Part shown: piece by piece, positions 9,551 through 18,613 of the stretch
How positions within the stretch are numbered: the first letter of the stretch is position 1
Layout of the letters: each line of letters begins with the position of its first letter
Assembly: GCF_020883495.1 (NCBI RefSeq)
Contig: NZ_CP086610.1
Location: 3,489,001 to 3,553,000 of the forward strand
Length of the DNA stretch: 64,000 nucleotides
Direction of reading: 5' to 3'
DNA from: Shinella zoogloeoides
GTDB lineage: Bacteria > Pseudomonadota > Alphaproteobacteria > Rhizobiales > Rhizobiaceae
Position numbers and translations under genes: made by a program
Notes under the pieces: generated by a model
Told to the model about the DNA's origin: nothing
Databases searched by the model: none
The model's input: the letters and a program-made list of their open reading frames with translations, nothing else

Positions 9551-10936
9551 TCAGGCTTCGACTTTGGCGGCCGGGTAGGGCGTGCGCAGCAGAAGCAGGA
9601 AGCCGACGACGAGGAAGGCGATCAGCGCCATCATGCCGAGACGGGCGGAACCCGTGGCCGTGGTGATGAGCGCCACCGAGAGCGGGGCGAGGAACGACGT
9701 CGCCCGGCCCGAAAGGGCATAGAGGCCGAAATAGCGGCCGGCCTCGTTCGGATGGATGCTTCTTGCGAGATAGGAGCGCGCCGAGGCCTGCACCGGGCCG
9801 AAGGCGACGCCGATCAGCAGGCCATAGACGATATAGGCCTTCTCCGCCGCCGTGCCGAAGAGGCCGCCGCTATCGGCGGTGGGCAGGGGGATGAGGCCGA
9901 ACAACGTGAAGCCGGGGCCGGTCGAAACGATGCCGACGGTGGCGAACGTCAGGCAGACGAGGCTCATGACGACGACGGTCTTCGAACCGAGGCGCTTGTC
10001 CAGCCGGCTGGCATAGAGGCAGCCGCCGATGGCGACGACATTGAGGATGATGCCGTAGATGCCGAGTTCGAAGGTCTGCCAGGCGAACATGCCGGCCGCA
10101 AACGTGCCGCCGAGCGCGAGCAGGCCGTTGACGCCGTCCTGATAGATCATGCGAGCGACGAGGAAGCGCAGGATGCCCGGCTTGTTCCTCAGGTCGCGCA
10201 GCGTCGCGGAAAGATCGGAAAAGCCGGCGCGCACGGCGGCCGCGATGGGCAGGCCCTTGCTCTGGTCCGGCGTGAACAGGAACATCGGCAGGATGAAGAC
10301 GAAATACCACGCCGCCGAAATCGGCCCGGTGATGCGCGCATCCTCGCCGGTCGCAGGATCGAGGCCGAAGAGCGGCGATATGCCGATGGCGGTCCTGCCC
10401 GTTTCGGGATTGGCGGCAAGCAGGGCGACGACGGCGATCAGCACGATCATGCCGCCGAGATAACCGAGGCCCCAGGCGATATTGGAGATACGTCCCGTAT
10501 CCTCCGGCTTCACCAGCCGGGGCATCATCGAATCGTTGAAGACGATGGAGAATTCCGCCGCGACGGTCGCAAGCACGATCATCGCCATGGCGAAGGGCAG
10601 GCTGCTGCCAGGCGCCGCCTGCCAGAGGGCGACGAGCGACAGGATCTTCACCACTGCAAAGCCGGCGATCCAGGGTTTTCGCGCGCCCGAGGCGTCGGCG
10701 ATGGAGCCCATGATCGGGGCAAGCAGGGCGATGGCGATGCCGGCAATGGTGAGCGTGTAGCTCCAGGCCGCCTGACCCGCTGCGTGATCCTCCGTGAGAC
10801 GCGAGACGAGATAGGGGCCGAAAATGAAGGTGGTGATAACCGTGAAAAAGGGCTGGGCCGCCCAGTCGAACAGCATCCAGCCCGTTATGCCGAGACGGCT
10901 TGTATGTGGCTCCCGGCTTTCCGTGGCGACCGTCAT
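9551..10936 (-). CDS. MFS transporter, UMF1/Atg22-like
   Basis: The 461-residue integral membrane protein has about 12 hydrophobic segments. It begins with ITGWMLFDWAAQPFFTVITTFIFGPY, which fits the UMF1 (Atg22-like) branch of the major facilitator superfamily, and shows the SIADASGARKPW loop motif near residue 85. I placed the start at 10936, where AAGGAGG lies four to five bases upstream; the reading frame stays open 20 codons further but without such a site. UMF1 members include amino-acid effluxers in fungal vacuoles; the bacterial substrate is unknown. It is not in an operon. Confidence 0.8.
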   Translation of the reverse strand: MTVATESREPHTSRLGITGWMLFDWAAQPFFTVITTFIFGPYLVSRLTEDHAAGQAAWSYTLTIAGIAIALLAPIMGSIADASGARKPWIAGFAVVKILSLVALWQAAPGSSLPFAMAMIVLATVAAEFSIVFNDSMMPRLVKPEDTGRISNIAWGLGYLGGMIVLIAVVALLAANPETGRTAIGISPLFGLDPATGEDARITGPISAAWYFVFILPMFLFTPDQSKGLPIAAAVRAGFSDLSATLRDLRNKPGILRFLVARMIYQDGVNGLLALGGTFAAGMFAWQTFELGIYGIILNVVAIGGCLYASRLDKRLGSKTVVVMSLVCLTFATVGIVSTGPGFTLFGLIPLPTADSGGLFGTAAEKAYIVYGLLIGVAFGPVQASARSYLARSIHPNEAGRYFGLYALSGRATSFLAPLSVALITTATGSARLGMMALIAFLVVGFLLLLRTPYPAAKVEA

Positions 10937-11023
10937 TGCCCCTCCTTGGCTGTGGGGCAACGACCATGCGCCCGTCCGTCCGGCTGATGGAAACATGGCC
11001 CCATCAGCCGGCAGCGGACTGTC

Positions 11024-14000
11024 TCACTTCGCCCTTTCCTGTGCAAGGTCGCTCAGGATGCCGGCGGCGACGCTGACCTTGGCGAGCGTGGCCTCGCCCG
11101 TTTCCGTCAACGCCGAGAGGTTCGCCGTCACGCGGGCAAGCCGTTCCTTCTCCGCCTGCTGCCAGGCGGCGAGGGGAGCCTTGTCGCCCTTGTGGCGGAT
11201 CAGCACGGCGCTGGAAAGGTCGCGGCGGGCATTGGCGATATCGGTGAGGCTGCGCTGGAGGGCGAGGGCCTCGTAGAGATCGCCGGTCGGGATGCGGCCC
11301 GCCGCCGAGAGCAGACGGCCGATATTCAGCGCGGAACTGATGCCGGCGAAGGTCTGCGCCGTCTTGCCGAGCGTATCGCCGGTGGCGGCCGCGATCAGCA
11401 TCACCTCGGGCACGAAGGTGAGCGTGGAGAGCGTGGCGATCTCTTCCGCCAGCTCCGCCGGTACGCCTTCGTCCTCATAGGCATGGGCCTTGCGGCGCGC
11501 CTCGTCGGCCGCAGCCTCCGAAACCAGCGTGGCAAGGTTCGGACGAAGCTGCTTCAGCGCCTGCTTCAGCTTGTGAACCGCCTGCTCCAGCGGGCCGGCA
11601 ACCGCGCCCGTCGTCAAGAGCAGGCCGGTGACGGAAGCGTAGATGCGGCCGATCTCCTCGTAGAGGTCGTTCTGCACCGAGCCGGCAACGACATTGTCCA
11701 GCGCATCGACGCCGGCATAGAGCGCGGCAAGGCCGTAGCCGTCACGGGCGATGATCGCCGCCTTCACCGCATCGGCCGGGCCGAAGCCCGTGCCGTCGGT
11801 CAGGGTATTGACGAAGGCCGGGCCGCCGCGGTTGATCACCTCGTTGCAAAGGATCGTCGCGATGATCTCGCGGCGCAGGCGATGCGAGCGGATATCGTCC
11901 GCATAGGCCTTCTGCATCTTGGCCGGGAAGTAACCCGAAAGCGTCGGCTCGAAATAGGGCTCGTCCGGCAGGTCCGTGTGGATCAGCTCGTCGAACAGCA
12001 CCAGCTTGGCATAGGAGAGCAGCACGCCGATCTCCGGCCGCGTCAGCGGCTTGCCGGCCTGATAGCGCTCGGCGACCGTGCGGTCGTCGGGCAGGGTCTC
12101 GACCTTGCGGTTGAGCTGGCCGGCGGCCTCCAGGCGATCCATCAGGCGCGTCAGCGGCGCGCGGTTGGCCGCGCCCTGCTTTTCCGTCAGCGAGATCGCC
12201 AGCGACTGCAGGTAGTTGTTGCGCAGCACGAGATGGGCCACCTCGTCCGTCATCGAGGCGAGCAGCACGTTGCGCTTGGCGCGCGTCAGCCGCTCGTCGC
12301 GCATGGCCGAGGCGAGCGCGATCTTGATGTTGACCTCGACGTCCGACGAATTCACGCCGGCCGAGTTGTCGATGGCGTCGGAGTTGCTGCGGCCGCCCTT
12401 GAGGCCGAAGGCGATGCGACCGCGCTGGGTGACGCCGAGGTTAGCACCCTCGCCGATGACCTTGGCGCGGACGTCCTCGCCGACGATGCGGATCGGATCG
12501 TTGGCACGGTCGCCGACTTCCGCATCCGTCTCGTTCTGGCCGCGGATATAGGTGCCGATGCCGCCGAACCAGAGCAGATCCACAGGGGCCTTGAGGATCG
12601 CCGTCATGATCTCGAAGGGCGTCGCCTTGGCCTTGTCGAGGCCGATCACGGCCTGGGCTTCCGGCGTCAGCGTCACAGATTTTTCCGTGCGCGGGATGAT
12701 CATCGCACCCTTGGAGAGCACAGAGCGGTCATAGTCCTGCCAGCTTGAGCGCGGCAGGTTGAACATGCGGCGGCGCTCGGCGAAGGATGTGTCCGTATCC
12801 GGCGAAGGATCGATGAAGATATCGCGGTGGTCGAAGGCCGCGACGAGCTTGATCTTGCGCGACAAGAGCATGCCGTTGCCGAAGACGTCGCCCGACATGT
12901 CGCCGACGCCGGCAACGGTGAAGGGCGTCTTCTGGATATCGATATTCATCTCGCGGAAGTGGCGCTTGACGGTTTCCCAGGCGCCGCGGGCGGTGATGCC
13001 CATCTTCTTGTGGTCGTAGCCGGCGGAACCGCCCGAGGCGAAGGCGTCGTCCAGCCAGAATCCGGCTTCCTGCGCAAGCCCGTTCGCCGTATCGGAGAAG
13101 GTCGCCGTGCCCTTGTCGGCAGCGACGACGAAATAGGGGTCGTCACCGTCGATGCGGACCGTATCGGCCGGCGGCACGACGTCCTGCCCGACGATGTTGT
13201 CGGTGACGGAGAGCAGCGTGCGGATATAGGTCTTGTAGGCTTCCGTACCGGCCTTGAAGACGGCATCGCGGCTGCCGCCGGCGGGAAGCTGCTTGGGATA
13301 GAAGCCGCCCTTGGCGCCGACCGGCACGATGACCGAGTTCTTCACCTGCTGCGCTTTGACGAGGCCGAGCACTTCCGTGCGGTAATCCTGCGCGCGATCC
13401 GACCAGCGAAGGCCGCCGCGGGCGACCTTGCCGAAGCGCAGATGCACGCCTTCCACTTCCGCGCCATAGACGAAGATTTCACGGAAGGGGCGGGGTTCCG
13501 GCAGGCCGTCGAGGGCCTTCGGGTCGAGCTTGATCGCCAGCGTGCGGCGCGGCCTGCCGTCCGGGTCGTGCTGGAAATAATTGGTGCGCAGCGTCGCCTC
13601 GATGGCGTTGACATAGCGGCGCAGCATCCGGTCCTCGTCGAGGCTCGGCACATTGGCCAGCGCCTCCTCGATGGCGGCGGCGGCCTCCGCGGACTTCTTC
13701 TCGCGCTGGCGGTCCGAAAGCTTCGGGTCGAGGCGGGTGTCGAACAGACGGAAGAGGTTCGCCGCAATAGAAGGGTACTTGTTCAGCGTATCGGCGATAT
13801 AGCCCTGCGAATAGGCGATGCCCGTCTGGCGCAGGTAGCGCGAATAGGTGCGCAGCGCCATGATTTCGCGGGCCGAAAGACCGCCGGTGAGGATCAGGCG
13901 GTTCAGCGCGTCGTCGTCCACCTCGCCATGCCAGGCGGCAAGGAAGGCCTCCTCCAGCATCGGGCTGAGCTTGGCGAGGTTGACCTCCTGCCCGTCACGC

Positions 14001-15805
14001 TGCTTCAGCTCCATGTCATGCAGGATGACGCGGCGCTCGCTGCCGTCGAGGCCAACGAGCGTGAGGTCGTGCGTCTGCTCGCTGACGACATTGAAGCCGA
14101 GGTTTTCGAGCAGCGGCACGCGCTGCGACAGCGACACCGGCTCGCCGGCGTGGAAGATCTTCAGCTCGACCGATGTCAGGTCCGTGTTCCACGCCTTGCG
14201 ATAGAAGGCGATGCGGATCGGGTTTTCCGCCGTTGCGGTGGTGATCAGCGCCAGATCCGCATGGGCCTCGGCCGGAGTGAAGTCCTCCTGATAACCGCGG
14301 TCGGTATCGAGGCGCACGCCCTCAGCGTTGCTGAGGGCCTCGAAACGGTCGGTCCAGCGCGTCGCGATCTCGCGCACGGCCTGTTCGAGCTTGGGCTGCG
14401 GGATGCGCGGCGTCTTGCCGCCGGAGCGGCCGATGATGAAGTGGACGCGGGCAAGGCCACCCTCCGGGAAAGCCGGATAATAGGCCGACACGCGGCCGTC
14501 ATAAGCCGACTTCAGATAGTTGCCGATCTTTTCGCGCACATCGGAATCGTACTGTTCGCGCGGAACATAGACGATGACCGAGACGAAACGGTCGAAGCGG
14601 TCGATGCGCGGCAGGACGCGGATGCGCGGCCGGTCGGACAACTCGTTGATCTGCTCGCAGAAGGTGGCGAGCAGGTTGGTGTCGATCTGGAAGAGGTCGT
14701 CACGCGGATAGGATTCCAGCGTGTTGATCAGCATCTTGCCGGAGTGGCTCTTGGGGTCGTAGCCGAAATGCTCGACCACATGCTCCACCTTGGAGCGCAG
14801 CAGCGGAATCTGGCCGGCCGCATGCGTATAGGCGGTGGAGGTGAAGAGACCGACGATGCGCAGCTCGCCGATCACCTTGCCCTTCTCGTCGAAGCGCTTC
14901 AGGCCGACATAATCCATATAGGCCCGGCGATGCACGACGGATTTCACATTGGCCTTGGTGACGATGAGGAAATCCGGGCCTTCGAGGAATTCGAGGATTT
15001 CCGGCGTCGTCGTCACGGCGTCCTTGCCGAGGCGCAGCACCCGCACATCGGGATCGGAGAGAATGCCGAGGCCTTCGCCGCCCCGTTCCACGCTCGCCGC
15101 CTCGCCCTTGCCGGAATAGCTGTATTCCCGCATGCCGAGGAAGGTGAAGTTGTTGCCGCGCAGCCAGTCGAGGAAGGCCAGCGCCTCATCCTTGCCGGGC
15201 TTGTCCTTGGCATACCGAGCCATGTCGGCCGTGACGCTGTCCAGCTTTTCCAGCATGGACGGCCAGTCGTCGACGGCAAGATGCACCTGGTTCAGCACAT
15301 TGCCGATACGCTCGGCAAGCGACGCGGCTTCGGCCGGGCCAAGCTCGGAAAGGTGGATCTCGATATGGCTGACCCGCTGTGCCGGATCGCTTTCCTCTTC
15401 CGGCGAGAAAAGCTTCGGCGCCTCGCCCGGCGTCACGACGAGGATTGGGTGGATGGCGAGATGGATATCGCGGTGGGTGCTCGTCACTTCGCCCATCACC
15501 GAATCGTAGAGGAACGGCTGGTTGCGGTCGGTGACGGAGAGAACGGAAACCGGCTGGCCCTGCGGCTTCACATCGGCGAGTGTGGTGACGGTGACGCGCG
15601 GCGCGCTTCCGTCCCAGGCCTCGATTTCGGCCATGGCATGGGCAGCGGCGGCGGCCAGCATTTCACCGCTATAATGCTCGATATCGTCCTTGCTGGCACG
15701 CCCGAAGAGGATATCGGGGTTGAGCGTCCTTGCGCCGAGGGCTGCTGCTGCGGCCTTTGCGGCCTCGATGTGTTTTTCTCGTTTCATATTGGTCCTGGCA
15801 CCCAT
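11024..15805 (-). CDS. gdhB: NAD-specific glutamate dehydrogenase, large (about 180 kDa) type
   Basis: At 1593 residues this is the very large bacterial NAD-GDH (L_180 class), which oxidises glutamate to 2-oxoglutarate and ammonium for catabolism. The N-terminal half contains regulatory ACT-like regions (for example VSVLSVTDRNQPFLYDSVM). The catalytic part has FGKVARGGLRWSDR, VIVPVGAKGGF, a GVGDMSGDVFGNGML dinucleotide-binding segment, and a long helical C-terminal part. The frame stays open 413 codons upstream, but that part has no homology; the ATG at 15805 is preceded by GGGAG and begins MGARTNMKREKHIE. It is divergent from pdxY across an A/T-rich promoter region. The symbol varies between genomes (gdh2, gdhZ). 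Confidence 0.93.
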   Translation of the reverse strand: MGARTNMKREKHIEAAKAAAAALGARTLNPDILFGRASKDDIEHYSGEMLAAAAAHAMAEIEAWDGSAPRVTVTTLADVKPQGQPVSVLSVTDRNQPFLYDSVMGEVTSTHRDIHLAIHPILVVTPGEAPKLFSPEEESDPAQRVSHIEIHLSELGPAEAASLAERIGNVLNQVHLAVDDWPSMLEKLDSVTADMARYAKDKPGKDEALAFLDWLRGNNFTFLGMREYSYSGKGEAASVERGGEGLGILSDPDVRVLRLGKDAVTTTPEILEFLEGPDFLIVTKANVKSVVHRRAYMDYVGLKRFDEKGKVIGELRIVGLFTSTAYTHAAGQIPLLRSKVEHVVEHFGYDPKSHSGKMLINTLESYPRDDLFQIDTNLLATFCEQINELSDRPRIRVLPRIDRFDRFVSVIVYVPREQYDSDVREKIGNYLKSAYDGRVSAYYPAFPEGGLARVHFIIGRSGGKTPRIPQPKLEQAVREIATRWTDRFEALSNAEGVRLDTDRGYQEDFTPAEAHADLALITTATAENPIRIAFYRKAWNTDLTSVELKIFHAGEPVSLSQRVPLLENLGFNVVSEQTHDLTLVGLDGSERRVILHDMELKQRDGQEVNLAKLSPMLEEAFLAAWHGEVDDDALNRLILTGGLSAREIMALRTYSRYLRQTGIAYSQGYIADTLNKYPSIAANLFRLFDTRLDPKLSDRQREKKSAEAAAAIEEALANVPSLDEDRMLRRYVNAIEATLRTNYFQHDPDGRPRRTLAIKLDPKALDGLPEPRPFREIFVYGAEVEGVHLRFGKVARGGLRWSDRAQDYRTEVLGLVKAQQVKNSVIVPVGAKGGFYPKQLPAGGSRDAVFKAGTEAYKTYIRTLLSVTDNIVGQDVVPPADTVRIDGDDPYFVVAADKGTATFSDTANGLAQEAGFWLDDAFASGGSAGYDHKKMGITARGAWETVKRHFREMNIDIQKTPFTVAGVGDMSGDVFGNGMLLSRKIKLVAAFDHRDIFIDPSPDTDTSFAERRRMFNLPRSSWQDYDRSVLSKGAMIIPRTEKSVTLTPEAQAVIGLDKAKATPFEIMTAILKAPVDLLWFGGIGTYIRGQNETDAEVGDRANDPIRIVGEDVRAKVIGEGANLGVTQRGRIAFGLKGGRSNSDAIDNSAGVNSSDVEVNIKIALASAMRDERLTRAKRNVLLASMTDEVAHLVLRNNYLQSLAISLTEKQGAANRAPLTRLMDRLEAAGQLNRKVETLPDDRTVAERYQAGKPLTRPEIGVLLSYAKLVLFDELIHTDLPDEPYFEPTLSGYFPAKMQKAYADDIRSHRLRREIIATILCNEVINRGGPAFVNTLTDGTGFGPADAVKAAIIARDGYGLAALYAGVDALDNVVAGSVQNDLYEEIGRIYASVTGLLLTTGAVAGPLEQAVHKLKQALKQLRPNLATLVSEAAADEARRKAHAYEDEGVPAELAEEIATLSTLTFVPEVMLIAAATGDTLGKTAQTFAGISSALNIGRLLSAAGRIPTGDLYEALALQRSLTDIANARRDLSSAVLIRHKGDKAPLAAWQQAEKERLARVTANLSALTETGEATLAKVSVAAGILSDLAQERAK

Positions 15806-16072
15806 GGAATTCTCCCTCGAATCCGATGCCCGGGACGTTAGCAGAAGAAAAAATACAAGCGACGGAATTTGTGCTTTTGCGAGAAAATTCAATCGATTTT
15901 GTCCGAAATAGGTCAGTTTTACTGTCGTTTTGATGCGAAAATTGCGTTTTTTCGTCGAAAAGCAGCCAAAAACTTGCTGCATGCGCTCAATCCGCCTTTC
16001 CGGCCACAAGGCGAAATGTTGACAGGAATGGACCCCCTTGCCATCACTTCGGCCGAACGAAGGGAGCCGGCT
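15806..16072. promoter_or_regulatory. A/T-rich divergent promoter region between NAD-GDH and pdxY
   Basis: This 267-base gap is clearly richer in A and T than its surroundings, with repeated A and T runs. An inverted repeat AAAAT-N7-ATTTT lies at 15884-15900. It must contain the promoters of both divergent genes. Lrp-type or other nitrogen-responsive control of GDH is plausible from biology, but I see no unambiguous binding site. Confidence 0.45.
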
Positions 16073-16948
16073 ATGAACGAGAGCGGCAAGGGCACGGTCA
16101 TCGTCATTTCGAGCCATGTGGTGCGCGGCACGGTCGGCAACCGCGCCGCCGTCTTCGCGCTCGAAACGCTCGGCCACCCGGTCTGGGCGCTGCCGACCGT
16201 CATCCTTCCCTGGCATCCCGGTCACGGCCGCGCCACGCGCGTCGCCATTTCCAGCGACGATTTCGACGCGATCATCGCCGATCTCATCCGCGCGCCCTGG
16301 CGCGGCGAGGTGAAGGCTGTCCTGTCCGGCTATCTCGGCAGCGCCGCGCAAGCTCGCTCCGTCGCAAGGCTCGTCGAGAGCCTGCGCGCGGACAATCCCG
16401 ACCTTCTCTATATGTGCGACCCGGTCTGCGGAGACGACCGCGGCCTCTACGTGCCGGAAGAGACGGCCGTGGCGATCCGCGACAGCCTGATCCCGCTCGC
16501 CTCGATCGCCACACCCAATCGCTTCGAGCTTGCCTGGCTCACGGGGACGGCGCCGGAAACGAACGCGGCGATCATCGATGCGGCGCTCTCGCTCGGCCCG
16601 CAGCGCATGCTCGTCACGTCCGCGCTGCCGATGATGGCCGGCAGCACGGGCAATCTCTACCTGTCCGGCCGCAGCGCGCTGCTCGCCGAACACCGGATGG
16701 TGCCGAACCCGCCGAACGGAACCGGCGACCTGCTGGCCGCCATCTTCCTCTCCCGGCTGATGGAAAACCTTGACGAGGAGCGGGCATTGTCGACGGCGAC
16801 CGCCAGCGTCTTCGAGATCGTCGCCCGCACCGCCAAACGCGGCGCCGACGAGCTGACGCTGGAGCAGGACGCTTCCAGCATCTCGACCCCGATGGCCATG
16901 GTGAACATGCGGCGCCTCCTGCATCCGGCCCAGACCCGCCGGCCCTGA
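16073..16948 (+). CDS. pdxY: Pyridoxal kinase PdxY
   Basis: The 291-residue PfkB/ribokinase-like kinase phosphorylates pyridoxal to pyridoxal 5'-phosphate in the vitamin B6 salvage pathway. The N-terminal VIVISSHVVRGTVGNRAAVFALETLG is the PdxY pattern (family: SHVV-G--GN-A). DPVCGD near residue 121 and the GTGDLLAAIFL anion-hole motif near residue 221, which carries the catalytic aspartate, are both present. The ATG at 16073 follows AGGGAG. The frame is open upstream, but that part is low-complexity and A/T-rich. Confidence 0.92.
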   Translation: MNESGKGTVIVISSHVVRGTVGNRAAVFALETLGHPVWALPTVILPWHPGHGRATRVAISSDDFDAIIADLIRAPWRGEVKAVLSGYLGSAAQARSVARLVESLRADNPDLLYMCDPVCGDDRGLYVPEETAVAIRDSLIPLASIATPNRFELAWLTGTAPETNAAIIDAALSLGPQRMLVTSALPMMAGSTGNLYLSGRSALLAEHRMVPNPPNGTGDLLAAIFLSRLMENLDEERALSTATASVFEIVARTAKRGADELTLEQDASSISTPMAMVNMRRLLHPAQTRRP

Positions 16949-17061
16949 GGCGGGGATACTGCCCAGATCCGGCCTTGCGCCCCGTGTCCCGGAATGGTTT
17001 ATGCGGGAAGTCGGGTGGAGCCTCATCCGGCGGATCGCTAGCACAGGGGTATTCCGACACC

Positions 17062-17703
17062 ATGAACCGCTTTCCCGATCGTCTTCTGAATGGCTACCGC
17101 AACTTCATGTCCGGCCGCTATGTCGAACAGTCGGCGCGCTACAGGGCATTGGCCGAGACAGGCCAGAAGCCGAAAACGCTCGTGATCGCCTGTTGCGATT
17201 CCCGCGCCGCGCCGGAAACCATCTTCGACAGCGGACCGGGCGAACTCTTCGTGGTGCGCAACGTCGCCAATCTGGTGCCGCCCTACGAGCCGGACGGCCA
17301 GTTCCACGCCACGTCCGCCGCGCTCGAATTCGCCGTGCAGTCGCTGAAGGTCACCGATATCCTGGTGATGGGCCACGGCCGCTGCGGCGGCATTTCGGCC
17401 GCACTCGACCCGGATGCCGAACCGCTTTCGCCCGGTGACTTCATCGGCAAGTGGATGGGCATGTTGAAGCCCGTCGCCGAGCAGATCCAGGGTGCGGAAA
17501 TCCTCACCCAGGCCGAGCGCCAGCGCGCCCTCGAGCGCGTCTCCATCCGCAATTCCATCACCAATCTCAGGACGTTCCCCTGCGTGCGCATCCTGGAGGA
17601 GAAGGGCCGTATCCAGCTACACGGCGCCTGGTTCGACATATCGAGAGGCGAACTCTGGATCATGGACGCCGCGACCGGCGATTTCAAACGCCCGAGCGAA
17701 TGA
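17062..17703 (+). CDS. Beta-class carbonic anhydrase
   Basis: The 213-residue enzyme interconverts CO2 and bicarbonate. The zinc ligands are visible: C44 in the CxDSR motif (CCDSR), then H105 and C108 in GHGRCGG. D46 and R48 form the catalytic dyad of the class. Length and motifs are typical of the plant-like/bacterial clade. It lies 113 bases after pdxY and is convergent with the PLP-protein gene. It probably supplies bicarbonate for carboxylases such as acetyl-CoA carboxylase (accD is in this window). Confidence 0.95.
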   Translation: MNRFPDRLLNGYRNFMSGRYVEQSARYRALAETGQKPKTLVIACCDSRAAPETIFDSGPGELFVVRNVANLVPPYEPDGQFHATSAALEFAVQSLKVTDILVMGHGRCGGISAALDPDAEPLSPGDFIGKWMGMLKPVAEQIQGAEILTQAERQRALERVSIRNSITNLRTFPCVRILEEKGRIQLHGAWFDISRGELWIMDAATGDFKRPSE

Positions 17704-17707
17704 CGCA

Positions 17708-17739
17708 AATCCCGGCGTGGAAAACCGCGCCGGGGTTCT
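17708..17739. terminator. Possible bidirectional terminator between carbonic anhydrase and the PLP-protein gene
   Basis: The arms CCCGGCG / CGCCGGG enclose a 10-base loop between two convergent genes, 4 bases after one stop and 20 bases before the other. The T tract is short (TTCT), so efficiency is doubtful. Confidence 0.45.
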
Positions 17740-17757
17740 CACGATGCGAGGGAAAGA

Positions 17758-18417
17758 TCAGCGCGTGCCGAAAATCGCCGAGCCGACACGCACGCTGGTC
17801 GCACCGAAGCCGATGGCGACATCGTAGTCGCCCGACATGCCCATGGAGAGCTTGTCGAGATTGCAGCGCCCGGCAAGCTTGGCGAGCAGCGCGAAATGCG
17901 GGCCGGGATTTTCGTCCGCCGGTGGAATGCACATCAGTCCCTCGATGGTAAGGCCCAGCTCTTCCCGGCAGAAGGCGACGAAGGCGACCGTATCGTCCGG
18001 CGCGATGCCGGCCTTCTGCGGCTCGAGGCCGGTATTGACCTGGACATAGAGCCGCAGCGCGCGGCCCTGCTTCTTCATCTCGTCGGCAAGCGCCCGGGCG
18101 ATCTTCTCGCGGTCCACCGTCTCGATGACGTCGAAGAGCGCCACCGCCTCGGCGGCCTTGTTGGACTGCAACGGACCGATCAGATGCAGCTCGATACCGG
18201 CCGTCCCCTCGCGCAGCTCCGGCCATTTGCCCTGCGCCTCCTGCACGCGGTTCTCGCCGAAGACGCGCTGTCCCCCCGCAATCGCGGGGCGTATCGCCTC
18301 GGCGTCGAAGGTCTTCGACACCGCCACAAGCGTGACCGCTTCCGGCTTGCGGCCGGCCTCGCTCGCGGCCTTGCGCATCCGGCTGCGCACATCTTCGAGA
18401 CGATCCTGAAGGTCCAT
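17758..18417 (-). CDS. YggS/PLPBP family PLP-dependent protein
   Basis: The roughly 219-residue, single-domain fold-type III protein belongs to the YggS/PROSC family. [19 protein letters not shown] contains the PLP-binding lysine, and the [17 protein letters not shown] segment (residues about 45-57), [11 protein letters not shown] and the C-terminal [24 protein letters not shown] phosphate-binding end are all present. The family controls vitamin B6 homeostasis and has no proven enzyme activity. ATG codons exist at 18423 and 18417; GGAG is better spaced for 18417. Its presence near pdxY (1.5 kb) is in keeping with B6 function, but they are not one operon. Confidence 0.9.
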   Translation of the reverse strand: MDLQDRLEDVRSRMRKAASEAGRKPEAVTLVAVSKTFDAEAIRPAIAGGQRVFGENRVQEAQGKWPELREGTAGIELHLIGPLQSNKAAEAVALFDVIETVDREKIARALADEMKKQGRALRLYVQVNTGLEPQKAGIAPDDTVAFVAFCREELGLTIEGLMCIPPADENPGPHFALLAKLAGRCNLDKLSMGMSGDYDVAIGFGATSVRVGSAIFGTR

Positions 18418-18613
18418 GGTCATACTCCATCGGCTGTCGAATGCCGGACCTAGCGAAATCGGCGGCGCTTGCCAAGCGCGCGCGGCGCGGCAAGCCCGCG
18501 GCGGGCCGGAAAACTTGACGCTTCGGCGGTTTCATGATGAAGGTCTCGGCACCATATTCGCATGGGCGGACCGCCCGCCAAAACCTCCAAAAGACTTCCG
18601 GAACATCAAAGAC

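Noticed and set aside
12827..15841. Open frame of about 1,000 codons opposite the NAD-GDH gene
   Set aside because: It mirrors a long GC-rich gene whose third-position GC bias removes stops on the other strand. The translation is Arg/Asp/Ala-rich with no recognisable domain and no ribosome-binding site.
15806..17044. 413-codon N-terminal extension of NAD-GDH
   Set aside because: The frame is open, but it crosses an A/T-rich promoter region and runs opposite the clear pdxY gene. The ATG at 15805 has a good ribosome-binding site and fits the family length.
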